A stretch of 64,000 nucleotides of DNA from the NCBI RefSeq assembly GCF_900114255.1, contig NZ_FOSL01000016.1, forward strand, positions 1-64,000, read 5' to 3'. The DNA comes from Neomesorhizobium albiziae. GTDB lineage: Bacteria > Pseudomonadota > Alphaproteobacteria > Rhizobiales > Rhizobiaceae. The notes under the pieces are model-generated. The model did not search any database, was not told the origin of the DNA, and saw only the letters and a list, made by a program, of their open reading frames with translations. The position numbers were made by a program, and so were the translations under genes. Shown here one piece after another: positions 1 through 8,686 of the stretch; the first letter of the stretch is position 1; each line of letters starts with the position of its first letter.

Positions 1-94
1 CCTGCAATCAGCCAGCAGGGGTGGGTTCAAACATGGGTCACTTCTCAATGGAAAAACTACCTAATCCAGGGTCAGCTCCTGGCGGAAATCAACA
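1..94 (-). mobile_element. Terminus of an IS21-family-like insertion sequence (partial)
   Basis: Two imperfect repeats beginning GGGTCA and ending GGAAA lie at about 35-57 and 69-94, and the right-hand one ends in ATCAACA. Read on the minus strand the end starts TGTTGATTTCC, the form known for IS21-family termini, which carry several internal copies of a GGGTCA-type repeat. The element would extend leftwards out of the window, so no transposase is visible. Family assignment is by recognition only; no target duplication could be checked. Confidence 0.5.
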
Positions 95-267
95 CGCTCA
101 GCTCTGCCGCTTCCTGAAAGCCGACATCGTCGGGGTCCGCGCGGGAGGATCACGTCGATGGTGTTGAACCCAGCGGCCCGTCGACCCGCGCCCGCGTCTC
201 GCGCCGCCGCGCATTAGCGTTCTTCGCCTCCTTCAGAATCCCGCGTATATCCATCACCAGCAGTTAC
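95..267. other. No gene seen; spacer between IS end and promoter
   Basis: GC-rich, no reading frame with a ribosome binding site and no recognisable product. It probably contains remnant sequence displaced by the neighbouring insertion element. Confidence 0.4.
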
Positions 268-307
268 TTGACAACCCTTGCGCTTAATTTATCATATAAA
301 ATGATAA
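268..307 (+). promoter_or_regulatory. Promoter with operator-like inverted repeat for the sugar ABC operon
   Basis: A TTGACA box at 268-273 and TATCAT at 290-295 are separated by 16 bases, matching a housekeeping sigma promoter. Overlapping the -10 box is an inverted repeat, TTATCA (289-294), seven bases, TGATAA (302-307), well placed for a repressor. No regulator gene is next to it in the window; a GntR- or LacI-type repressor is a guess from context. Confidence 0.55.
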
Positions 308-350
308 TCATAAAATATTTGCTCGCAGTTTGGCGACTGGCAGCGATTCC

Positions 351-1886
351 ATGGCGGATCAGGCATCGATGAACCAGGCTGTGCCGATCCTCGAGATGCG
401 CGGCATCGAAAAGCGCTTTACCGGGGTCACGGCACTTCACGATGTCGATCTCCATGTCGGCCGCGGCGAGGTGCTCGGGCTCATCGGCGAAAACGGCGCC
501 GGCAAATCGACGCTGATGAAGATCCTTTCCGGCGCGTACCAGGCAGACGCGGGAGAGGTCGTTGTCGATGGTGAAAAGATCGCCCGGCCGACACCGCAGC
601 GCATGCTGGAGCTTGGGATCTCGGTCATCTATCAGGAGATGATGCTGGCGCCGCATTTGACGGTCGCCGAAAATCTGAACCTCGGGCGTCTGCCGAGGAA
701 CCGCTATGGGCTGGTCGACTGGCCTGCGGTGCAACGCAACAGCCTGGAGGTCATGGCCCGTCTAGGCTTCAATGTTGATCCCGGTGCCCGGCTTGACAGC
801 CTGAGCGTCGCGCACCGGCAGATGGTGGAGATCGCCAGCGCCCTGTCCCGCAACGCGCGGCTGGTCATCCTTGATGAGCCCTCGGCGGTGCTTGGCGGCA
901 CCGAACTCGAAAGTCTGTTCGACGTCATCCGCCACCTCTCTCTCCAGGGCGTGAGCTTCATATACATCTCGCATCGGCTCCAGGAGGTGTTTCGCATCTG
1001 CGATCGCGTCACCGTACTCCGTGACGGCGAGGTTGTGGGTACGCGCATGGTTGGCGAAGTCGATCCGCCTGCGCTGATCCGGATGATGGTAGGCCGGCAA
1101 CTGGCCGACATTTACCCGCAGCGGGTCCGGCGGCCGGGCGGCGAAGTCCTTTCAGTTCTCGGGCTTGGCCGCCCGGGTGTTCTTCACGACATCGATCTCG
1201 ACGTACATGCCGGCGAAATCTTGGGCATATGCGGCATGGCCGGTTCCGGCCGCACCGAATTGCTGCGCGCGCTGGTTGGCGCCGACCCTGCGTCCTGCCG
1301 GGCCTATCGCCTGCGCGGCAAGGAAGGGCGCCCGGCCGATCCACGCGCGGCGATCGCCGCCGGGATCCTGCTTCTGCCCGAGGATCGCAAGACCGAGGGA
1401 TGCTTTCTGCCTCAGAGCGTGGCTTTCAACATTACTGTCTCCCGGCTCGGCGGTCTGCGCAGAGCGGGATTCCTGAGCGAAAATCGCGAGCGCGATATCG
1501 TTTCGAAACTGGTGCGCCAGCTCGGCATCCGAACGCCCGGTCCGGACGCCGAGATCAGGAACCTCAGCGGTGGCAACCAGCAAAAATGCCTGATCGCGCG
1601 AAGCCTGAACGCAGGTTCCTCCATTCTGTTGATCGACGAACCGACCCGCGGCGTCGATGTGGGCGCCAAGCACGAGATCTATCAGCTCTTGGCAGCACTC
1701 GCCGACGAACAGGGTGCTGCGGTGGTGATCGTCTCTTCCGAACTGCCGGAAATCCTCGGGCTCTGTGACCGTATCGTCGTCATGCGTGACGGCCACATCG
1801 CAGGCCGTTTCCAGGGGGCGGATGCGAGCGAGGAAATTTTGCTTCGCGCGGCTGTCGGAGCGGTCGAAGCGTCACGAGCCGCCTAA
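351..1886 (+). CDS. Sugar ABC transporter ATP-binding protein (RbsA/XylG/MglA type)
   Basis: Tandem-ATPase subunit that powers import of a monosaccharide or related polyol. The first half has Walker A GENGAGKST near residue 47 and Walker B VILDEPS. The second half has the degenerate P-loop GMAGSGRTE, a canonical LSGGNQQK signature and Walker B LLIDEPTRGVD. The signature in the first half is degenerate (LSVAHRQ), which is usual for this subfamily. About 511 residues is the normal length. Start chosen at ATG 351; an in-frame TTG at 330 and an ATG at 369 are alternatives, none with a strong ribosome site. First gene of an operon with the permease (1960) and binding protein (3005). Substrate cannot be told from sequence. 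Confidence 0.93.
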   Translation: MADQASMNQAVPILEMRGIEKRFTGVTALHDVDLHVGRGEVLGLIGENGAGKSTLMKILSGAYQADAGEVVVDGEKIARPTPQRMLELGISVIYQEMMLAPHLTVAENLNLGRLPRNRYGLVDWPAVQRNSLEVMARLGFNVDPGARLDSLSVAHRQMVEIASALSRNARLVILDEPSAVLGGTELESLFDVIRHLSLQGVSFIYISHRLQEVFRICDRVTVLRDGEVVGTRMVGEVDPPALIRMMVGRQLADIYPQRVRRPGGEVLSVLGLGRPGVLHDIDLDVHAGEILGICGMAGSGRTELLRALVGADPASCRAYRLRGKEGRPADPRAAIAAGILLLPEDRKTEGCFLPQSVAFNITVSRLGGLRRAGFLSENRERDIVSKLVRQLGIRTPGPDAEIRNLSGGNQQKCLIARSLNAGSSILLIDEPTRGVDVGAKHEIYQLLAALADEQGAAVVIVSSELPEILGLCDRIVVMRDGHIAGRFQGADASEEILLRAAVGAVEASRAA

Positions 1887-1959
1887 GCGAGGCAGTGAAC
1901 CGGATGATGGTCGAGTGAGTATTGGAGCAAGGCCGGTGGCAGACAGTGAGGGACAGGCG

Positions 1960-2961
1960 ATGAAAGCCAGCGGCATCGGCGCCACGCTCCTGTCCCCGCT
2001 GCGCAAGCTGCATGTCGGCAAGGCGCTGCGCGCTTCCGGCTTGCTCTGGGTGCTGCTGGCGATGTGCATTGCCGCGGCGCTGATTTCGGATGCCTTCCTC
2101 AATCCGTTCAATCTGATCAATGTCGCCCGCCAGATAGCGTTGTTCGGCATCGTATCGGTCGGCATGACCTTCGTCATCCTGACTGCCGGCATCGACCTGT
2201 CTGTCGGTTCGATCGTCGCCGTCACCGCGGTGGTCGCGGCGCTTCTCCTCAACGCCGACGCCCCCGTCGCGCTGGTCATTCCGGCGGGTCTCGCAGTGGG
2301 CCTCGCGCTTGGCGCCGTCAATGGCATCGGCATCACGATCGGGCGACTGCCGCCGTTTATCATGACACTCGGCATGATGGTCATGGGCCGCGGCCTTGCG
2401 ATGACGATTTCCGACGGCCATCCAATCCATTTTCAGAAGGCCTCAGCCGATTTCGCATGGCTGGGCCAAGGCTATCTGCTTGGTCTTCCGGTGCCGGTCT
2501 GGATCTTCGCTGTAGTCGCCGCAACCGCCTATGTCGTGCTGCGCTACACGCCCTTCGGACGCAGCATCTATGCCGTCGGTTCGAACCCGGAGGCTGCGCG
2601 GCTTTCCGGCATCAACGTGCAGCTGACCGTCTTTTCCGTCTATGCGATCAGCGGCTTCCTTTCGGCACTGACGGCGCTCATCTTCGTGTCGCGGCTGACC
2701 GTTGGCGAACCCGTCGCCGGTGTCGGGCTCGAGCTCGAAGCGATCGCCGTCACAGTGATCGGCGGCACCAGCCTCTTCGGTGGTGAGGGTGGCATTGTCG
2801 GTACCGTTATCGGCGCAGCGATCTTCGCCGTACTCGCCAACATTCTCAATCTCGCCGGCGTATCGCCGTTCACGCAGCAAATCGTCAAGGGCGCCATCAT
2901 CGTCGTCGCGGTGCTGTTCGAGACCCAGCGCCGGCGACGCAGCAATTCCGCGCAGGGATAG
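1960..2961 (+). CDS. Sugar ABC transporter permease (RbsC type)
   Basis: About 333 residues with 8-10 hydrophobic segments. It carries the BPD_transp_2 family pattern: TAGIDLSVGS in the early part and a late GGTSLFGGEGG segment typical of ribose/xylose-type permeases. Inner-membrane channel partner of the ATPase encoded just upstream (74-base gap). An open frame reaches back to 1765 but overlaps the ATPase gene; ATG 1960 is preceded by GAGGGACAGG and gives the normal family length. Family is secure, substrate unknown. Confidence 0.92.
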   Translation: MKASGIGATLLSPLRKLHVGKALRASGLLWVLLAMCIAAALISDAFLNPFNLINVARQIALFGIVSVGMTFVILTAGIDLSVGSIVAVTAVVAALLLNADAPVALVIPAGLAVGLALGAVNGIGITIGRLPPFIMTLGMMVMGRGLAMTISDGHPIHFQKASADFAWLGQGYLLGLPVPVWIFAVVAATAYVVLRYTPFGRSIYAVGSNPEAARLSGINVQLTVFSVYAISGFLSALTALIFVSRLTVGEPVAGVGLELEAIAVTVIGGTSLFGGEGGIVGTVIGAAIFAVLANILNLAGVSPFTQQIVKGAIIVVAVLFETQRRRRSNSAQG

Positions 2962-3004
2962 CACGGGATGAGCGGGGAGGACCCGCCAACGCAAGGAGGA
3001 AGCG

Positions 3005-3949
3005 ATGAGTGTGAGGACAAGATACACGGCCGCGGCCGCATGCGCTGTGGCGATGACGATTGCCGGCCTCGGGACCGGTTTCGCCGAAGAGAAGGTGAAG
3101 ATCGGCTTTTCACAGGGCACCATGGAAAGTTCGTGGCGCGTCAACATGGTGGAGGGCAACAAGAAATACGCTGAAGCGAACCTGCCCGACGTCGACCTGA
3201 TCGTCACCAATGGCGAGAACCAGGCCTCGAAGCAGGTTTCCGATGTCGAGAGCCTGATCTCGCAGGGGGTCAAGACGCTGATCATCAGCCCGGTGACGGC
3301 CGATGCCCTGACGCCCGTCGTGAAGCAGGCCATGGACGCCGGCATTCCGGTGGTCACGCTCGACCGCAAGGTCAACACGGACGTGACGCTTCATATCGGC
3401 GCCGACAATGTCCTGATCGGCAAGACGGCCGGCGAATTCGTCTGCCAGACGCTTGGCGGCAAAGGCAATGTCATCGAAATCCAGGGCACGGCGGGCGCCT
3501 CGGCCACCGTCGACCGGCACGACGCCTTCCACAAAGTGCTGGCGGAGAAATGCCCGGACGTAAAGGTGGTTGCCGACCAGGTGGCCAACTATGTCCGCGA
3601 ACCGGCGATCAAGTTCATGGAGGACATGCTGCAACGCTTCAAGCCCGGCGAGATCCAGCTGGTTTACGCGCACAACGACGACATGGCGCTCGGCGCGGTG
3701 ACGGCGCTGGAAGCCGCCAACCGGCTGTCGGAAGTAAAGGTGGTCGGCATCGACGGCGAAAACGCCGCCTATGACGCCATCAAGGCCGGCAAGATGGTGG
3801 CGACGTTCACCTACCACTTCGTCGCGCCGGAAGGTGTCCAGTACGGCTACAAAGTTGCCAAGGGCGAGAAGCTCGACAAGGAGATCGTGCTGCCGACCCA
3901 TCAGGTCGATGCGACCAATGTCGACGACTGGATCGGCAAGGGCTTTTGA
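3005..3949 (+). CDS. Periplasmic sugar-binding protein (RbsB-like, Peripla_BP_4)
   Basis: 314 residues. A cleavable signal peptide occupies about residues 1-27 (positive start, alanine-rich core, ending GFA). The mature part starts KVKIGFSQGT and has the type I periplasmic-binding fold features VESLISQGVKTLIISP, GIPVVTLDR and an AHNDDMALGA segment near the hinge. Ribosome site AGGAGG six bases before ATG 3005. It delivers substrate to the permease and ATPase encoded upstream. Ribose-type family membership is firm; the ligand is not determinable. Confidence 0.93.
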   Translation: MSVRTRYTAAAACAVAMTIAGLGTGFAEEKVKIGFSQGTMESSWRVNMVEGNKKYAEANLPDVDLIVTNGENQASKQVSDVESLISQGVKTLIISPVTADALTPVVKQAMDAGIPVVTLDRKVNTDVTLHIGADNVLIGKTAGEFVCQTLGGKGNVIEIQGTAGASATVDRHDAFHKVLAEKCPDVKVVADQVANYVREPAIKFMEDMLQRFKPGEIQLVYAHNDDMALGAVTALEAANRLSEVKVVGIDGENAAYDAIKAGKMVATFTYHFVAPEGVQYGYKVAKGEKLDKEIVLPTHQVDATNVDDWIGKGF

Positions 3950-4109
3950 CATCGGCTGGCCCGCCGGACATCAACGGCTGGAGGGGCAACCGCCGTGGAA
4001 CGGCATTTCGTGAAATCGCCAGCAGGCACGGAACGTTGAAGCAATGAGAATTCCGGCGGCCGTGCCTGCGTATTGATTTGATAAAAATACCAATTTCAGC
4101 GAGCATGGC

Positions 4110-5195
4110 ATGGATATCAGGCACGACCCGATGCTGGCGGCTGCAGGCGATCTCGACACGCCGTGCGTGACGATTCTCCTCGATCGGCTGGAAGACAATA
4201 TCGCCCGTGTCCAGCACATGATCGCCGCCGCCGGCAGGGCCAATCGCCCTCATATCAAGACCCACAAGATTCCGGCGATCGGTGCCTTGCAGATCGCCGC
4301 TGGCGCCATCGGGCTGACCTGTCAGAAACTCGGCGAGGCCGAGACGTTCATCGATGCCGGCGTCACCGACGATATGCTGATCACGTTCAACATCGTCGGC
4401 GATGCCAAGACCGGCCGCCTGATGGATCTGGCCGAACGCGTGAAGCGGCTGGCCGTCGTCGCCGACAACGATATCGTGCTTCGGGGCCTTTCCGATGCCG
4501 CTCGTCGCCGCGGTCGCAGCCTTCCCATTCTGATCGAGTGCGATGCAGGCTTCGGCCGCAACGGTGTTCAGTGGCCGTCAACGGCGCTCGACCTCGCCCG
4601 GCTTGCTGACAGGCTGCCAGGTGTCGTGTGCGAGGGGCTGCTGGTCTTTCCCAACAATGCACCGCGCACGCTGGAGTTCTTTGCTGAGGCCGTCTCCCTG
4701 TTTCGCGCGGCAGGGATGCCGCTTCCGGTCCTCTCAGGAGGCGGCACGCCTTCGCTGAACTCGCTGGCCGACTACCCGATGATGACGGAGCACCGCGCCG
4801 GCACCTATGTCTATAACGACGTCATGATGGTGCATTCCGGCATCGCCACCTGGGAGAATTGCGCCATGCATGTCCGCACCACGGTGGTCAGCCGGCCGAC
4901 CGAGGACCGTGCCATCGTCGATGCCGGCTCCAAGGTGCTGACCCGCGAGCAATATTACGTGCAAAACTTCGGGCATGTCGTGGAGTATCCCGAGGCGGCC
5001 GTGATCAACCTTTCGGAAGAACACGGCATCATCGACCTCTCGGCCTCGGCCGAAAAGCCGCGCGTCGGTGAGATCGTCAACATCATCCCGAACCATTGCT
5101 GCGTTGTCTCCAACATGGTCGACGAGGTTTACGGCCTGCGTGACGGCCGGGTCGAGATCGTCTGGCCCGTGGCCGCACGCGGCAAGGTACGGTAA
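4110..5195 (+). CDS. D-threonine aldolase-type PLP enzyme (alanine racemase N-terminal fold)
   Basis: 361 residues. The N-terminal PLP barrel has the PHIKTHK segment near residue 50, whose lysine is the expected Schiff-base residue. The C-terminal domain is the D-Ser dehydratase-like domain, with conserved metal-ligand-type residues in the NHCCVV segment near residue 329. Enzymes of this family cleave D-threonine or other D-3-hydroxyamino acids to glycine and an aldehyde, or dehydrate D-serine. It lies 160 bases after a sugar-binding protein and 35 bases before an amino-acid-binding protein, suggesting co-expression with the latter. AT-rich sequence at 4070-4095 may carry its own promoter. 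Exact substrate is inferred only from family. Confidence 0.83.
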   Translation: MDIRHDPMLAAAGDLDTPCVTILLDRLEDNIARVQHMIAAAGRANRPHIKTHKIPAIGALQIAAGAIGLTCQKLGEAETFIDAGVTDDMLITFNIVGDAKTGRLMDLAERVKRLAVVADNDIVLRGLSDAARRRGRSLPILIECDAGFGRNGVQWPSTALDLARLADRLPGVVCEGLLVFPNNAPRTLEFFAEAVSLFRAAGMPLPVLSGGGTPSLNSLADYPMMTEHRAGTYVYNDVMMVHSGIATWENCAMHVRTTVVSRPTEDRAIVDAGSKVLTREQYYVQNFGHVVEYPEAAVINLSEEHGIIDLSASAEKPRVGEIVNIIPNHCCVVSNMVDEVYGLRDGRVEIVWPVAARGKVR

Positions 5196-5230
5196 ATAGA
5201 ACTAGCTGCGTTCAAGAATGGGAGGAAGAC

Positions 5231-6064
5231 ATGAACAAGCATACGAAGACATTCATCCTCTGCGTCGGAAGCTTGATCCTGGGTTCGGGGGCCGTCCAGG
5301 CCGATAAGCTTGCGGATGTGCTAGCCCGTGGCAAGCTGATCGTCGGCACCGGCAGCACCAACCCGCCCTGGCATTTCCGTGACGAGGCGGGCAATCTCGC
5401 CGGTTTCGACGTCGACGTGGCCAAGATCGTCGCCAAAGGCCTGTTCGACGACGCAGAAAAGGTTGAGTTCGTCATCCAGGCATCCGACGCGCGCATCCCG
5501 AACGTCGTCACCGACAAGGTAGACATCACCTGCCAGTTCATGACGGTGACAGCTGCCCGAGCGCAGCAGGTCGCCTTCACCCTGCCTTACTATCGCGAAG
5601 GCGTCGGCTTCCTCCTGACGAAGGATGCCAAGCACAAGACCTATGACGAACTCAAGGCGGCGGGCGCTGCGGTCACCGTTTCGGTTCTGCAGAACGTCTA
5701 TGCGGAGGAGATGGTGCATCAGGCCCTGCCGGAAGCCAAGGTCGACCAGTATGAGAGCGTCGACCTCATGTACCAGGCGCTGAATTCCGGCCGTGCCGAC
5801 GCAGCCGCGACTGACATGTCCTCGCTCAAATGGTTCATGAAGCAGAATCCGGACAAATACCTCGATGCCGGCTATGGCTGGAATCCGCAGACCTACTCCT
5901 GCGCCATAAAGAAGGGTGATGCCGACTGGCTGAATTTCGTCAACATCGCGCTGCGCGAGGCGCTTTCAGGCGTCGAATTCGCCACCTACAGCGCGTCCTT
6001 CGAAAAATGGTTTGGCGAGGCGCCTCCCGCGCCGAAGATAGGCTTCCCGGCCGAGTTGCGTTGA
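5231..6064 (+). CDS. Polar amino-acid ABC transporter substrate-binding protein
   Basis: 277 residues with a signal peptide (about 1-24, ending VQA). It is a type II periplasmic-binding protein (SBP_bac_3): GKLIVGTG.TNPPWHF at the start of the mature chain, FDVDVAKI, and a DARIPNVVTDKVDI segment matching the family ligand-binding region. Ribosome site GGGAGGAAG before ATG 5231. It is followed at once by two permease genes, so it is the binding component of that importer. A role in bringing in the substrate of the adjacent D-threonine-aldolase-type enzyme is an inference from gene order. Confidence 0.92.
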   Translation: MNKHTKTFILCVGSLILGSGAVQADKLADVLARGKLIVGTGSTNPPWHFRDEAGNLAGFDVDVAKIVAKGLFDDAEKVEFVIQASDARIPNVVTDKVDITCQFMTVTAARAQQVAFTLPYYREGVGFLLTKDAKHKTYDELKAAGAAVTVSVLQNVYAEEMVHQALPEAKVDQYESVDLMYQALNSGRADAAATDMSSLKWFMKQNPDKYLDAGYGWNPQTYSCAIKKGDADWLNFVNIALREALSGVEFATYSASFEKWFGEAPPAPKIGFPAELR

Positions 6065-6082
6065 GGCCGGTTTGCTGGCGCC

Positions 6083-6742
6083 ATGACCTACACATTCAAC
6101 TTCAATGTGATCTGGGCCAACCTTGACCAATTGCTAAGCGGTTTGGCCCTGGGTCTGGCGCTCGCCTTTTTCTCGATATTGATCGGCGCCGCGATCGGCC
6201 TCGCTGCAGCCTTCGCGGCGACCGGCGGATCGCGGTTTCTGCGCGGCGCGGCGAGTGTATACGTCACCGCGATCCGCAACACGCCGCTCCTGGTCATCGT
6301 GCTGATCGCCTATTTCGCTCTGCCTGAACTCGGCATCCGCATGGGCAAGCTGGAAAGCTTCGTTGCCTCGCTGGCGATCTATGCGGGGGCTTATCTGACG
6401 GAAGTGTTTCGAGCCAGCCTGATCGGCATTCCGGCGGGGCTGATCGACGCCGGGCTGTCGATCGGCCTGACGCGATTCCAGGTGGCGCGGTTGGTGCGCT
6501 TCCCGATCATGTTGCGCAATGCCCTGCCGGCGCTCGGCTCGACCTTCATTTCGCTCTTCAAGGACACTTCAATTGCAGCTGCCATCGCCATACCTGAGCT
6601 CACCTTTCAGGCGCGTCGCATCAATGTCGACACATTCCGCGTGGTCGAGGCCTGGATGGCGGCCAGCATCCTCTACCTCGGTACCTGCCTGGTGATTGCT
6701 GCGGGGCTGCGACGGCTCGAGCGGCACTTTCCGAAGTTCTGA
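6083..6742 (+). CDS. Amino-acid ABC transporter permease (HisM/GlnP family), first subunit
   Basis: 219 residues, about five membrane segments. It contains the HEQ-family signature regions: AIRNTPLLVIV early, and AYLTEVFRASLIGIPAGLIDAG, the cytoplasmic coupling loop that contacts the ATPase. It starts 18 bases after the binding-protein stop. It pairs with the second permease at 6750 to form the channel. Family assignment secure. Confidence 0.92.
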   Translation: MTYTFNFNVIWANLDQLLSGLALGLALAFFSILIGAAIGLAAAFAATGGSRFLRGAASVYVTAIRNTPLLVIVLIAYFALPELGIRMGKLESFVASLAIYAGAYLTEVFRASLIGIPAGLIDAGLSIGLTRFQVARLVRFPIMLRNALPALGSTFISLFKDTSIAAAIAIPELTFQARRINVDTFRVVEAWMAASILYLGTCLVIAAGLRRLERHFPKF

Positions 6743-6749
6743 AACGGCG

Positions 6750-7403
6750 ATGGGTGAATTCTTCGCGGAAATCTGGACGGCGCGGGCGCAACTGGCCGAA
6801 GGCCTGTTGGCCACGATTGAAATCTCTGCCGTCGCAATTTTCACCGGCTCGGCGCTCGGCCTTTTTACCGGCATCGGTCTCGTTTACGGCTGGCGTCCGC
6901 TGCGATGGCTGTTGCGCTTCTACGTCGACGTCGTGCGCGGCACGCCTGTCCTCGTGCTGATCCTCGCCACCTTCTACATTCTTGCCGTTTTCGGGGTGCA
7001 GTTCACCGCGGTCGGGTCGGGCATGTTCGCGCTGTCGCTATTCTGCGGCGGCCATTTGGGCGAGATCGTACGCGGCGCGCTGCAGACGATCCCGGCAACG
7101 CAAATCGATGCGGGAAAAAGCGTCGGGCTGAGAATGCCACAGATTCTTCTGCTCGTGCTTTTGCCGCAGGCGCTCCGCCAGATATTGCCAGTGTGGATCA
7201 ATACCGCCGTCGAGATCGTCAAAGCGTCGACCTTGCTCTCAATCATCGGCGTCGGCGAGTTGCTGCTGAAGACACAGGAGATCATCGGCCGGAATTTCCT
7301 GACGCTCGAATTCTACACATTTGCCGGGCTTCTCTACTTCCTGGTCAATTTTTCCATCGAGCGGTTCGGCCGGATTGTGGAGCGCCGTCTTGCTTTGGCG
7401 TGA
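6750..7403 (+). CDS. Amino-acid ABC transporter permease, second subunit
   Basis: 217 residues, HisQ-like. VRGTPVLVLI and the coupling-loop pattern HLGEIVRGALQTIPATQIDAG are clear. Start chosen at ATG 6750, seven bases after the preceding stop; an upstream in-frame codon at 6696 would overlap the first permease. Normally a GlnQ-type ATPase gene follows; here the next 240 bases hold no gene, so the importer lacks its motor in this window and must borrow one or be encoded elsewhere. Confidence 0.92.
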   Translation: MGEFFAEIWTARAQLAEGLLATIEISAVAIFTGSALGLFTGIGLVYGWRPLRWLLRFYVDVVRGTPVLVLILATFYILAVFGVQFTAVGSGMFALSLFCGGHLGEIVRGALQTIPATQIDAGKSVGLRMPQILLLVLLPQALRQILPVWINTAVEIVKASTLLSIIGVGELLLKTQEIIGRNFLTLEFYTFAGLLYFLVNFSIERFGRIVERRLALA

Positions 7404-7647
7404 AGGAGCGCCGCTTCCGTACGACCGTTTTAGGCAGAAGATTCGTCGGCGGCCGAGGCGCCGGTCAAGGCCAAGCCTGTCAACGCAAATGCGGTCAAGA
7501 ACCTAGTCGTTGCGAGGCCTCCTATCTTGACAGCGCGACCCTGCGACCGGGCCGGATGTCGGTTCCTGCTCGATGGAAGTTGTTATCCGGCTTTTCAGTC
7601 AGGCCGCCGCCGCACGGGACCGTGTTGCCCTCACGGCATGCCGCATG
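7404..7647. other. No intact gene; likely junction of decayed sequence
   Basis: A plus-strand frame here can be read as Lys/Val/Ala-rich and then Cys-rich, but it has no start with a ribosome site and is overlapped by the ends of frames from both sides. No recognisable product. It marks the passage from the ordered transport operon to the accessory region. Confidence 0.4.
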
Positions 7648-8010
7648 TCACTCGTCCCACGCCTGAACCACAGTCTGTCTAACGATCTTGCCGTCGCGCA
7701 GTTCGAGGGTCGCGATGCAGAACACCTTCGTTCCGTCAGGATAGGCGCAGTCCTGCGTAAAGGCCAAGCGCTCGCCATCGGCGATGCTGGTCTCTACCTT
7801 GTGCGTCATGGCGCGGCCGCAGATGTCGTCCCAGAAGGTAGTGATCGCCGCCCGGCCGCGGACTTCGCGCGGCTTGCTCGGCGGGTTGTTGCGGTCGATC
7901 ACACGGACGACCGCATCGTCGGCATAAAAGCTCGACAGCATGCGGGCGTCGCGGCCTTCGATCGCCTGCTTGATGGCGGCGCCCGTCACAGCCTTAAACG
8001 CGGTTAACAT
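7648..8010 (-). CDS. NTF2-like / SnoaL-like family protein
   Basis: 120 residues of the small cone-shaped NTF2-like fold: helical start (AIKQAIEGRDARMLSSFYADDAVVRVID), central RGRAAITTFWDDI, then beta strands ending ATLELRDGKIVRQTVVQAW. Such proteins are ketosteroid-isomerase-like enzymes or ligand binders; no catalytic assignment can be made. AAGGAGG lies six bases before ATG 8010, a strong ribosome site. It is oriented the same way as the LuxR-type gene at 8687-10246, which may regulate it. Confidence 0.8.
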   Translation of the reverse strand: MLTAFKAVTGAAIKQAIEGRDARMLSSFYADDAVVRVIDRNNPPSKPREVRGRAAITTFWDDICGRAMTHKVETSIADGERLAFTQDCAYPDGTKVFCIATLELRDGKIVRQTVVQAWDE

Positions 8011-8686
8011 TTTAACCTCCTTGTGGCCGCTCGCGGCGGGCCCTGGCCGGCCGGCAGCGGATTGCGGCGAGGTTCTCGCCGTTCATAGCTTGATCGGTGC
8101 CACCAAGCATAGCACCGGTTTGCTTCTTGAAGGTGGCGAGGTCGACCTGCATGCTCGACCGGTGCCGGACAATCGCGGCCTTGCGACGGCTTGCTTGATC
8201 TCCTCCTCCGTGTCGCCGGGACGGTGGCGAAAATAGATGCGATACTTGCAGGGACACCGTGAGGCCGGAGAGTTCCTTGGTGTTGGCGTCAAGCTTTGCT
8301 CGAGCGACCTCATCATCTCCCCAACCAGTAACTATTGCGCCAATCCGGGTATGCATCCGTTGAGCGGATGCGTCGGCGTTCATGCTCGCAACGCCGACGC
8401 TCCAGCCTTTCCTCCTCCGTCAGTTCGGGTTCGCGTTTGACCCGGCGGTAAACCGTCATCACAAGAGCTATGGCGCTGCCGAAGCTGACCCGGGAATGTG
8501 TTGTTTTGAGCGCATGGGAGGCGCTCGACGGCTCGATGCTGTCGATCATGGCACCCATCCTTTGTAAGACGTGCACTTTTCCGGCAGCAGCAGCGCCGCG
8601 GCGGATCAGTCACCATCGGCATGATGACTGATGGCGGAGATGCTCGCTTCGCCCGAAAGCACCAGCTGTGCGATGGCCCGATTGGG
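8011..8686. other. Gene-poor spacer with possible decayed small ORFs
   Basis: Between the NTF2-like gene and the LuxR-type gene only short overlapping minus-strand frames are open, none with a convincing ribosome site or recognisable domain. The composition and the mosaic of partial frames look like decayed coding sequence. One frame (8313-8576) is listed separately. Confidence 0.4.
8313..8576 (-). CDS. Hypothetical small protein, basic (doubtful)
   Basis: 87-codon frame. The N-terminal half contains a short hydrophobic stretch (FGSAIALVMTVY) and the C-terminal half is very rich in Arg/Glu (ELTEEERLERRR), ending DWRNSYWLGR. The hydrophobic-then-charged layout could be a small single-span membrane protein. 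No family recognised and no clear ribosome site; the frame may be chance. Confidence 0.25.
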   Translation of the reverse strand: MHVLQRMGAMIDSIEPSSASHALKTTHSRVSFGSAIALVMTVYRRVKREPELTEEERLERRRCEHERRRIRSTDAYPDWRNSYWLGR

